The notes under the pieces: generated by a model | Database searches by the model: none | Told to the model about the DNA's origin: nothing | Seen by the model: the letters and a program-made list of their open reading frames with translations, nothing else | Origin: an uncultured Neisseria sp. | Lineage (GTDB): Bacteria; Pseudomonadota; Gammaproteobacteria; Burkholderiales; Neisseriaceae | Assembly: GCA_937919795.1 (NCBI GenBank) | Contig: CALFOA010000482.1 | Span: 1-5,145, forward strand | Direction of reading: 5' to 3' | DNA: 5,145 nt | Made by a program: the position numbers and the translations under genes | Part shown: positions 1 through 5,145 of the stretch, in pieces | How positions within the stretch are numbered: position 1 is the stretch's first letter | Layout: the number at the start of each line of letters is the position of its first letter

Positions 1-797
1 GGCAAGCAACGGTTGCGCCACGCAACATCGGCGATATGGTCGTTGGTCTCCACCGCGTTAAGTGCGGCCACCACCTCGCCCTGCGCATCAATCACCGGCA
101 CCGCCAAGCCGCCGAAACCTGGTTCGTATTCACCCAAGGCTTCCGCCCAACCCTGTTGCCGCACCTCGGCCAATTGCTGTTGCAACAGCGAACGATCGGT
201 AAGGGTTTGGGTGGTGAAGCGCATCAAAGGATAGGCCGCCAGCCATTGTTCCAACTGCACAGGATTCAAAGCCGCCAGCAACACCTTGCCGTTGGCGCCG
301 GTGTGCGCCGGAATGCGGTTGCCGGAATAAATACCGTAAGGCAATACCTGCGCCTGTTCCAAATGCGGCGGGTAACAACTGGCCACCGTAACCGCTTCGC
401 CGCCGGACAGCACCACCACCGAATGATAACAACCGGTTTGTTTGGGCAAACTGCGCAACACCGCCCGCGCCGCACGCGGCAAGGCGGCGGAATTGAGATA
501 AATGCCGGCGGGTTTCAAGATTTTCGGGCTGAGCCAAAACTGCTGGCCGTCGCCATCCAGATAGCCGAGATAGAACAGCGTGCGCAAATGGCGGCGCGCC
601 GCCGCACGGGTAAGCCCGGTGCGCTCGGCCGCTTTGGTTACCGACAGCCGCACCTGGCCGCTATCGAAACAATCCAAAATCGCCAACCCTTTGGCCAAGC
701 CCGCGATGTAGTCTTCCTGCTTGAGACTACGCCCGTTATTCGGATGCACCATTTGGCTCTCTTCCGCGCTTGGCGGTGGGAATAAATCGTCTGCCAT
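1..797 (-). CDS. IclR-family transcriptional regulator, PcaR/PcaU/PobR type (C-terminus off the left edge)
   Basis: Translation of the reverse strand from ATG at 797 gives 265 residues without a stop. After a polar leader of about 29 residues comes YIAGLAKGLAILDCFD (30-45), a signature of the aromatic-acid branch of IclR regulators. The winged helix-turn-helix follows at about 50-80 (core AAERTGLTRAAARRHL). The IclR effector-binding domain runs from about 95 to the edge and includes HTGANGKVLLA and a GFGGLAVPV segment. Comparison with the usual family ending suggests that only some tens of residues are missing. A Shine-Dalgarno GGGAGAGG (complement of 804-811) lies 6 nt before the ATG; an ATG at 752 is an alternative start. 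Relatives are cytoplasmic regulators that sense protocatechuate, 4-hydroxybenzoate or similar acids and often activate a divergent operon. The gene is divergent from the dehydrogenase/flavoprotein genes and faces an operator-like repeat set, so it probably controls them. Family assignment is firm, subfamily fairly firm, ligand unknown. Confidence 0.9.
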   Translation of the reverse strand, partial: MADDLFPPPSAEESQMVHPNNGRSLKQEDYIAGLAKGLAILDCFDSGQVRLSVTKAAERTGLTRAAARRHLRTLFYLGYLDGDGQQFWLSPKILKPAGIYLNSAALPRAARAVLRSLPKQTGCYHSVVVLSGGEAVTVASCYPPHLEQAQVLPYGIYSGNRIPAHTGANGKVLLAALNPVQLEQWLAAYPLMRFTTQTLTDRSLLQQQLAEVRQQGWAEALGEYEPGFGGLAVPVIDAQGEVVAALNAVETNDHIADVAWRNRCL

Positions 798-803
798 CTG
801 TTA

Positions 804-811
804 CCTCTCCC
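804..811 (-). promoter_or_regulatory. Ribosome binding site of the IclR-type regulator
   Basis: Read on the minus strand this is GGGAGAGG, 6 nt before the ATG at 797. It favours that start over the in-frame ATG at 752. Confidence 0.6.
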
Positions 812-822
812 TTTATTCAATC

Positions 823-859
823 TGGCCGATTATCGGCCAACGATGCTGATTATCGGACA
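823..859. promoter_or_regulatory. PcaU-like operator: 17-bp palindrome plus third direct half-site
   Basis: Bases 823-839 form a perfect palindrome, TGGCCGAT-T-ATCGGCCA. A third copy of the right-hand half, TTATCGGACA (850-859), repeats TTATCGGCCA (830-839) with one mismatch at a period of exactly 20 bp, about two helical turns, so 10 bp separate the two copies. From memory, the operators of PcaU and PobR in Acinetobacter consist of three 10-bp motifs, two forming a palindrome and one a direct repeat 10 bp away; the arrangement here is the same. It lies between the divergent regulator and the AroE-like gene. Minus-strand -10-like hexamers (GATAAT, complement of 829-834 and 849-854) fall inside it, which would fit autoregulation. 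Binding by the adjacent regulator is inferred, not shown. Confidence 0.7.
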
Positions 860-884
860 ATTCTCTTGATTGCGCTATGGTTGT

Positions 885-913
885 TTTACCGGCTTTCTTT
901 TACGCTACATAAA
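885..913 (+). promoter_or_regulatory. Possible sigma-70 promoter for the AroE-like gene
   Basis: A -35-like TTTACC (885-890) and a -10-like CATAAA (908-913) are separated by 17 bp. Each matches four of six consensus bases. Transcription would start near 920, placing the operator-like repeats about 60-100 bp upstream, a position suited to an activator. The match is weak; a promoter further upstream is possible. Confidence 0.3.
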
Positions 914-935
914 AAATCAAAACCGGTTTTGTGTT

Positions 936-947
936 TTCAGACAGGCA
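936..947 (-). repeat. DNA uptake sequence, TG-wadDUS dialect
   Basis: The plus strand reads TTCAGACAGGCA, reverse complement of TGCCTGTCTGAA, a full 12/12 match to the dialect I recall for N. wadsworthii and N. shayeganii. Such words are recognised by the ComP minor pilin during natural transformation. It lies in the presumed leader of the AroE-like gene. Confidence 0.8.
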
Positions 948-971
948 TTTGCCGGTAAAACAACATATATT

Positions 972-977
972 AAGGAG
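972..977 (+). promoter_or_regulatory. Ribosome binding site of the AroE-like gene
   Basis: AAGGAG lies 9 nt before the ATG at 987. A second GGAG (981-984) is too close to that ATG to be preferred. The nearby ATG at 979 is out of frame. This sets the start at 987 rather than at any upstream in-frame codon. Confidence 0.65.
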
Positions 978-986
978 TATGGAGAT

Positions 987-1796
987 ATGGATATCCGTTT
1001 AGACGGCGAAACCCGAATTTATTATGTAGTGGGCGACCCGATTGCCCAAGTGAAATCGCCCACCGGCGTCACCACCGCTTTTCAGCAGCGCGGCCTCAAT
1101 GCGGTTTGCATTCCCGCCCATGTCGGCACCGATCAATTGGCCGAATTTTTCCAAGCGCTCAAAAGTATGCGCAATGTAGACGGCATCATGGTCACTGTGC
1201 CGCACAAAATTGCCTTTACCGCCTTGTGCGACCAAGTATCCGAGCGCGCCCGTTTTCTGAATACCGTCAACACCGTGCGCCGCGAGGGCGATTTATGGGT
1301 AGGCGATATGTTCGACGGGCTGGCGCAAGTAGAAGCCCTTACCCGCAACGGCGCGCAACTGGCCGGTAAAAAAGTGATTTTGGCCGGTGCCGGCGGCGCA
1401 GGTACTGCCATTGCCCATGCTTTGTTGGAAGCCGGTGTGGCCGAGCTGGCGATTCATGAAAGCGATCAACAGCGCCGCGACAACCTGATTGAACGGCTGA
1501 GCCAACTGAATATGGCGCGGGTTTATGCTGGCAGCAGCGATCCTTCCGGCTTTGATGTGGTGATCAACGCCACTCCGCTCGGCATGCAGCCGGATGACGA
1601 CTTACCGTTTGACGGCAGCAAACTCACGCCCGCGATGTTCGTCGGCGACGTGGTCGCCCATCCGCCGCAAACCGCTTGGATACGCCATGCACAAGCCTGT
1701 GGTTGCCAAACATCCAGTGGCGGCGATATGTTTGCCTGCGTACGCGATTTGATGGTGGACTTTTTGTTGCAAGGCCGTTCGGGAGAATCGCAATGA
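987..1796 (+). CDS. Shikimate dehydrogenase (AroE)-family protein with altered substrate pocket
   Basis: The 269-residue protein has the AroE two-domain fold: an N-terminal substrate domain (about 12-120) and a Rossmann domain with GAGGAG at 134-139. The catalytic Lys of VTVPHK is K74, and the Asp of DMFDG is D110; N95 of the NTVNT segment is also kept. Positions that contact shikimate in AroE differ: the usual HSKSP reads QVKSP (21-25), NVT reads MVT (68-70), and NTDG reads MFDG (108-111). The conserved C-terminal Gln region reads DMFACVRDLMVDF. After the second Rossmann strand stands HESD (157-160) instead of the NRT typical of NADP-dependent AroE, suggesting NAD. It therefore probably oxidises a hydroxyl of a shikimate- or quinate-like acid in catabolism rather than serving aromatic amino-acid synthesis. 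It is the first gene of an apparent operon and overlaps the next by 4 bp. The family is firm; the substrate is unknown. Confidence 0.88.
   Translation: MDIRLDGETRIYYVVGDPIAQVKSPTGVTTAFQQRGLNAVCIPAHVGTDQLAEFFQALKSMRNVDGIMVTVPHKIAFTALCDQVSERARFLNTVNTVRREGDLWVGDMFDGLAQVEALTRNGAQLAGKKVILAGAGGAGTAIAHALLEAGVAELAIHESDQQRRDNLIERLSQLNMARVYAGSSDPSGFDVVINATPLGMQPDDDLPFDGSKLTPAMFVGDVVAHPPQTAWIRHAQACGCQTSSGGDMFACVRDLMVDFLLQGRSGESQ
1781..1786 (+). promoter_or_regulatory. Ribosome binding site of flavoprotein 1, inside the AroE-like gene
   Basis: GGGAGA lies 6 nt before the ATG at 1793, within the last codons of the upstream gene. Stop and start share the bases ATGA (1793-1796), a typical arrangement for translational coupling. 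Confidence 0.6.
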
Positions 1797-3484
1797 ACAG
1801 CCATCAAGTCGATTTATTGGTGATCGGTGGCGGTGCCGCCGGCATGACCGCCGCCTTAACCGCCAAACGCGCCGGTTTGAATGTCTGTCTGTGCGAAAAA
1901 GCGCCTTATGTAGGCGGCATCACCGCCACTTCCGGCGGTACCACTTGGGTACCGGGCACCCATCTGAGCGATGCCGCCGGCGTGCCCGACCGCGTGGAGG
2001 ATGCGCAAACCTTTCTGCAACACGTTTGCCAAGGGCGGCCGGGCGACGATATGCGCACCGCTTTTCTGCAATCGGGGCCGCAGATGATTGCCGAGTTGGA
2101 CGCGCATACCGATGTGAAATTTGTCGCCGCCACCGCCCACCCCGACTACATCGGCAATCTGCCCGGCGAAGCTTTCGGTGGTCGGGCACTGGCGCCGCTG
2201 CCGTTCGAGGGTTCGGTATTGGGTGCAGACTTCGACCGCGTCCGCCCGCCGCGCCGCGAGTTTATGGGCTTGGGCGGTATGATGGTCAACCGCAATGAAT
2301 TGGATGCCCTGCTCAATCCGCTGCGTTCAACCGCCAATCTGAAAACCACTTTAAAAGTGGTGCTGCCCTATTTTAAAAGCCGTCTGCGCTTCAAACGCGG
2401 CACGCGGCTGGTGATGGGCAACGCCTTGGTCGGCCGCCTGTATTACAGCCTACTGAAACACCAAGTGCCGGTATGGTTTGAATCACCGCTGCGCTCGTTG
2501 ATTGTTGAAGACGGCAAAGTAGTCGGCGCGATGATTGAGCGCGAGGGAAAAACCGTTGCCGTTCGTGCCACCAAAGGCGTGGTGCTGGCCACCGGTGGTG
2601 TCGGCCACAATCTGGCCTTGCGCCAACAGTATTTCCCGGCCGGTACCCCCGATTCCTACGCGCCGGAAAGCCATAATGCCGACGGCATTAGCGCCGCCCA
2701 CAGCATCGGCGCGGCCTTGGACAACACCGAGCATCCGGCTTTGTGGTTCCCCACTTCCTATCAAACCCTGCCCGACGGCTACCGCGCGATGTGGCCGCAC
2801 ATCATTCTCGACCGCGCCAAACCGGGCTTATTGGCGGTGCTGGGCGACGGCAAGCGCTTTGTCAACGAGAGCAACTCTTATCACGATTTCAGTTCCGCCC
2901 AAATTGCCCGCAGCGAAAACGGCAGCCTGCCCACCGCCTATTTGATTGTCGATGACGACTTTATCCACCGCTACGGCTTGGGCTTCATCATGCCGGGCGG
3001 TAAAAAACTGGCGCACTTCCTGCGAACAGGCTATTTGAAACGTGCCGACAACTTGGCCGAGCTGGCCAAACAATGCGGCATCGATGCCTACGCCCTGCAA
3101 CAAACCGTGGCGCGTTACAACCAATTGGCCGCCCAAGGCGAAGACAGCGACTTCCACCGCGGCAGCAGCGCCATGAACCGTTTCAACGGCGATGCCGCCG
3201 TACAGCCCAATCCCTGCCTGCGCCCGCTGTCACCCACCGGCCCTTATTACGCACTGCCGGTGCGCCCCGCCGACTTGGCTTCCAGCCTAGGCTTGGCCTG
3301 CAACCCCTTCGGCCAAGTGCTGAACACCCGCGGCGAACCGATAGACGGCCTGTTTGCCTGCGGCAACGATTTGGCTTCGATTTTCAAAGGCACTTACCCC
3401 GGCCCCGGCACCACCATCGGCCCCGGCATGGTGTTTGGCTGGCGGATTGCTAAATTTGCGGCGGGGCAGCTAAAGCCTGTCTGA
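1793..3484 (+). CDS. FAD-dependent oxidoreductase, KstD-like (FAD_binding_2), flavoprotein 1
   Basis: The 563-residue protein is complete and has no signal peptide or membrane segment, so it is cytoplasmic. The dinucleotide-binding fold is at the N-terminus: GGGAAG (12-17) with E35 ending the second strand, then GG-ITATSGGT (41-50). The ATGG motif is at 266-269. A family-typical segment, KPGLLAVLGDGKRFVNE, lies near 343-359. The C-terminal FAD/active-site region has CGND (523-526) and GTYPGPGTTIGPGMVFG (533-549). In 3-ketosteroid delta1-dehydrogenase a Tyr and a Gly four residues apart hold the substrate carbonyl; Y535 and G539 have that spacing. Family members desaturate a carbon-carbon bond next to a ketone, passing electrons to FAD. 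Translation is coupled to the AroE-like dehydrogenase, which could supply the ketone. Related flavoproteins include fumarate reductase-like enzymes, so desaturase activity is inferred. The start at 1793 is preferred to an in-frame upstream ATG at 1676 inside the previous gene. Confidence 0.88.
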   Translation: MNSHQVDLLVIGGGAAGMTAALTAKRAGLNVCLCEKAPYVGGITATSGGTTWVPGTHLSDAAGVPDRVEDAQTFLQHVCQGRPGDDMRTAFLQSGPQMIAELDAHTDVKFVAATAHPDYIGNLPGEAFGGRALAPLPFEGSVLGADFDRVRPPRREFMGLGGMMVNRNELDALLNPLRSTANLKTTLKVVLPYFKSRLRFKRGTRLVMGNALVGRLYYSLLKHQVPVWFESPLRSLIVEDGKVVGAMIEREGKTVAVRATKGVVLATGGVGHNLALRQQYFPAGTPDSYAPESHNADGISAAHSIGAALDNTEHPALWFPTSYQTLPDGYRAMWPHIILDRAKPGLLAVLGDGKRFVNESNSYHDFSSAQIARSENGSLPTAYLIVDDDFIHRYGLGFIMPGGKKLAHFLRTGYLKRADNLAELAKQCGIDAYALQQTVARYNQLAAQGEDSDFHRGSSAMNRFNGDAAVQPNPCLRPLSPTGPYYALPVRPADLASSLGLACNPFGQVLNTRGEPIDGLFACGNDLASIFKGTYPGPGTTIGPGMVFGWRIAKFAAGQLKPV

Positions 3485-3485
3485 A
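3474..3485 (+). repeat. Near-match DNA uptake sequence spanning the stop codon of flavoprotein 1
   Basis: AGCCTGTCTGAA matches the 12-base uptake word at 11 positions; only the first base differs. Its TGA (3482-3484) is the stop codon of the flavoprotein, so the last residues (Pro-Val) are encoded by the uptake word. Confidence 0.6.
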
Positions 3486-3488
3486 TAA

Positions 3489-3506
3489 TGCTGTTTTGAT
3501 CCAGCA
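3489..3506. repeat. Small hairpin just after flavoprotein 1
   Basis: TGCTG (3489-3493) pairs with CAGCA (3502-3506) around an 8-nt loop, starting 5 nt after the stop codon. No T-run follows, so it is at best a weak terminator or a 3'-end stabiliser. Confidence 0.25.
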
Positions 3507-3513
3507 CACACCC

Positions 3514-3622
3514 GGGAGCGCGGGCGGCTCGCCCGCAGGCAAGCGGTACGCTTGCATCAAATCTATGTCTGACTAGATGTGTTTGCCCTTAGGGCAAATG
3601 CGGGCGAGCCGCCCGCGCTCCC
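3514..3622. repeat. REPIN-like element: inverted pair of GC-rich REP-type hairpins
   Basis: Bases 3514-3537 and 3599-3622 are perfect 24-bp inverted repeats around a 61-nt middle. Each arm starts with GGGAG and then folds on its own: GCGGGCG (3520-3526) pairs with CGCCCGC (3530-3536) around GCT. A GGAG-like head followed by a hairpin, in inverted pairs, is the layout of REP/REPIN elements mobilised by RAYT (TnpA-REP) enzymes. The middle holds three more hairpins: 3539-3555 (7-bp stem), 3561-3578 (5-bp stem) and 3582-3598 (TTTGCCC/GGGCAAA). The whole can form a branched cruciform or RNA. It sits between the two flavoprotein genes and may limit read-through. There is no T-run, so a simple Rho-independent terminator is not supported. 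REPIN identity is inferred from architecture. Confidence 0.65.
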
Positions 3623-3627
3623 AGCAA

Positions 3628-3639
3628 TGCCTGTCTGAA
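3628..3639 (+). repeat. DNA uptake sequence, TG-wadDUS dialect
   Basis: TGCCTGTCTGAA, 12/12 match, in the plus orientation and 5 nt after the right arm of the REPIN-like element. It is the second exact copy in the window, which supports the Neisseriaceae assignment. Confidence 0.8.
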
Positions 3640-3640
3640 A

Positions 3641-3700
3641 ACGAACGACGTGAGTTTCTGCGAAGCTAAAACGAGCAAAGCGAGTTTCTGCAAAGCCAAA
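3641..3700. repeat. Two 30-bp degenerate tandem repeats followed by an A10 run
   Basis: Bases 3641-3670 and 3671-3700 align without gaps at 24 of 30 positions and share the core GAGTTTCTGC. A run of ten A (3698-3707) follows, ending 14 nt before the ATG at 3722. Because the unit length is a multiple of three, an open frame passes through it in phase with the downstream gene, but this part reads as repeat rather than conserved protein. No clear promoter is visible in 3485-3721. Confidence 0.6.
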
Positions 3701-3721
3701 AAAAAAACGGATAAAAACCAC

Positions 3722-5115
3722 ATGAACACCACAACCAATCCCACCGCCCCCATCGAAACCCTGCAATACGACGTCATCATTGCCGGCAGCGGCGCGGGCG
3801 GGCTGGCGGCAGCCGTTACCGCCGCCCATCACGGCCTGAAAGTGCTGCTGGTCGAACGCGCCGCGCATTGCGGCGGTGCCACCGCTCGTTCCGGCGGCTG
3901 GGCGTGGACTCCCGGCAATCCGTTGGCCAAAGCCGACGGCGTAATCGAACCGCGCGACGACTACCGCACCTATCTGCAAGCGGTGACCGGCGAGGATTAC
4001 GACAGCGAGCGGGTCGAAATGTTTTTAGAACAGGTGCCGCACATGGTCGGCTTTTTCCAGCGCTACACCCCCTTGCAGTTCACCCCCGGCAAAGCCATCT
4101 GCGACATCTACGGCAAACTGCCCGGCGCCGGCACCGGCCACCGTTCGGTCGCCGCCACCCCGTTTTATGCCGCCAAACTGCCCAAACACCTGCTCGCCAT
4201 ACTGCCCGACCAATACCGCATGACTTCGTTCTGGGGCATGGGCATTATGGCCGGCCCCGATTTAGGCCATTTTCTCAACGCGATGAAACGGCCGGCCAGC
4301 TTGGCCTATGCCGCCAAACGCTTTGCCATCCACTTGTGGGACAAAGCCGTTCACCGCCGCAATATGCAAATGGTCAACGGCTTGGCGTTGGTGGCCAGAC
4401 TGCTGCAAGCGGCGGATGAAAAAGGGGTGGAGATTCGGGTAAATACCGCCGTCGACAGCCTGATACAGGATGAACACGGCAAAGTATGCGGCGCCTATCT
4501 GCACACGCCAAAAGGCCGAATACTGGCTCATGCCGAGCGCGGTGTGGTGCTGGCCACCGGCGGTTATCCCGCCAGTATCGAGCGGCGTAAAAACTTCCCG
4601 CGTAACCCCACCGGCCAACAACATTGGACGCTGGCGGTGCCGGAAGCCGACGGCTCGGGTTTAACGCTGGCCGAACAAGCCGGCGGTTATCTGGATGCCC
4701 GCGGCCGCTCTCCCGCCGCTTGGTGCCCCGTGTCGCTGGTGCATTTTAAAGACGGCAGCGAAGGCGTGTTCCCGCACATTGCCGACCGCGCCAAGCCCGG
4801 CATCATCGGCGTCTTGAAAAACGGCCGCCGCTTTGTGAACGAGGCCAACGGCTATTACGACTACGTCAGCGGCATGTTGCAGGCCGTGCCCGCTGGTGAA
4901 GCGGTGGAATCGTGGCTGATCGGCGACCGCCGCGCAGTACGCAGCTATATGTTCGGCTTCGCCAAACCGCGCCCGATTCCGCTGGCGCTGTATACCCGTT
5001 ATCTGAAGTGCATCATCGAAGCCGACACCTTAGACCAACTGGCCGAACGCTGCGGCATCGATCCGGTCGGCTTGATGCAGACCGTCGCCGAGTTCAACCA
5101 ACACGCCAAGCAAGG
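3722..5115 (+). CDS. FAD-dependent oxidoreductase, KstD-like, flavoprotein 2 (3' end missing)
   Basis: From ATG 3722 the genomic part encodes 464 residues. GSGAGG (22-27), E45 and ATGG (278-281) mark the FAD-binding domain, and KPGIIGVLKNGRRFVNE matches the family segment of flavoprotein 1. The two proteins also align near their ends (LAKQCGID and LAERCGID), so they are diverged paralogues. By comparison with the 563-residue neighbour, roughly 100 residues are lost, including the YPGPG/GPGMVFG motif. The truncation is an assembly edge, not a mutation: adapter sequence begins at 5116, and the frame runs into it before an artificial stop at 5135-5137. The start at 3722 is preferred because similarity begins near residue 16 and the upstream in-frame GTG (3650) lies in repeats. 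The ribosome binding site is weak (ACGGA near 3707-3711). Likely role: a second desaturation or dehydrogenation on the same pathway, which is inference. Confidence 0.87.
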
Positions 5116-5145
5116 AGATCGGAAGAGCGTCGTGTAGGGAAAGAG
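5116..5145. other. Illumina TruSeq adapter contamination at the contig end
   Basis: The last 30 bases begin with AGATCGGAAGAGC and continue with CGTCGTGTAGGGAAAGAG, as in the TruSeq adapter found at read ends. In the flavoprotein frame they give DRKSVV and a TAG stop (5135-5137), a tail that belongs to the adapter and not to the protein. Genomic sequence ends at 5115. Confidence 0.97.

Larger units (their letters stand above)
880..964. repeat. 85-bp block with 14-bp inverted repeats and a central 14-bp palindrome
   Basis: GTTGTTTTACCGGC (880-893) is the exact reverse complement of 951-964. The 57 bp between contain a second perfect palindrome, CAAAACCGGTTTTG (918-931), and an uptake sequence (936-947). 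The three elements share an ACCGG/CCGGT core, spaced about 30-35 bp apart. This could be a small mobile-element remnant, a binding array for another regulator, or a leader-RNA stem ending 7 nt before the ribosome binding site of the AroE-like gene if transcription starts upstream of 880. The symmetry is seen directly; the role is unknown. Confidence 0.6.

Noticed and set aside
130..537. Minus-strand open frame of 135 codons inside the regulator region
   Set aside because: It is out of frame with the regulator, whose own frame stays open from 797 to the edge and carries family motifs.
36..785. Long plus-strand open frame (249 codons) antisense to the regulator
   Set aside because: Its translation is rich in His, Gln and Arg and resembles no known family. 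The opposite strand encodes a clear IclR protein with HTH and effector domains.
870..986. Upstream extension of the AroE-like gene
   Set aside because: The extra 39 residues show no family similarity and run through the inverted repeat and uptake sequence. AAGGAG at 972-977 supports the ATG at 987.
1676..1792. Upstream extension of flavoprotein 1
   Set aside because: It lies within the C-terminal coding part of the AroE-like gene in another frame. The FAD motif sits at the proper distance from the ATG at 1793, which has its own ribosome binding site.
1882..1893. Possible uptake sequence TGTCTGTCTGTG
   Set aside because: Only 9 of 12 positions match, and it lies within conserved FAD-domain coding sequence.
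3552..3579. Promoter for flavoprotein 2 (TTGCAT with TAGATG)
   Set aside because: The -10 match is only three of six, and both boxes lie in hairpins of the REPIN-like spacer.
3514..3622. Classical Rho-independent terminator
   Set aside because: The hairpins are strong but no T-run follows either arm, and the symmetry is better explained by an inverted REP pair.
3650..3721. GTG start 24 codons upstream for flavoprotein 2
   Set aside because: The added residues are translated repeat units and an A-run, with no counterpart in flavoprotein 1.

Overview
The window is the end of an assembled contig from a Neisseriaceae bacterium. It carries two exact copies and one near-exact copy of a 12-base word, TGCCTGTCTGAA, which matches the TG-wadDUS dialect of the DNA uptake sequence that I recall from Neisseria wadsworthii and N. 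shayeganii. The reading frames are GC-rich, tightly packed and free of visible frameshifts. No RNA gene, CRISPR array or transposase gene was seen.

Layout. Bases 1-797 (minus strand) hold most of an IclR-family regulator of the PcaR/PcaU/PobR type; its C-terminal end lies beyond the left edge. Bases 798-986 are a divergent control region. It has a 17-bp palindrome plus a third direct half-site 20 bp away, the arrangement described for PcaU operators. It also has a separate 85-bp block bounded by a perfect 14-bp inverted repeat, with a central palindrome and an uptake sequence. Bases 987-1796 (plus) encode an AroE-like (shikimate dehydrogenase family) protein whose catalytic Lys and Asp are kept but whose substrate-binding residues differ from AroE. 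A flavoprotein of the KstD/FAD_binding_2 type (1793-3484) overlaps it by 4 bp. Bases 3485-3721 are intergenic and hold a REPIN-like inverted repeat, an uptake sequence and a degenerate 30-bp tandem repeat. A second flavoprotein of the same family begins at 3722 and is cut off by the contig end.

The last 30 bases (5116-5145) are not genomic. They match Illumina TruSeq adapter sequence, so the apparent stop codon at 5135-5137 and the last residues before it are artefacts.

How the genes may work together (inference). A regulator of the type that controls protocatechuate, 4-hydroxybenzoate and quinate/shikimate catabolism is divergent from an NAD(P)-dependent alcohol dehydrogenase and two ketone-desaturating flavoproteins. 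A plausible scheme is oxidation of a ring hydroxyl of an alicyclic acid to a ketone, then two successive alpha,beta-desaturations leading to an aromatic acid. This resembles in logic the oxidation of 4-oxocyclohexanecarboxylate to 4-hydroxybenzoate by paired KstD-like desaturases. The substrate cannot be named from the sequence.
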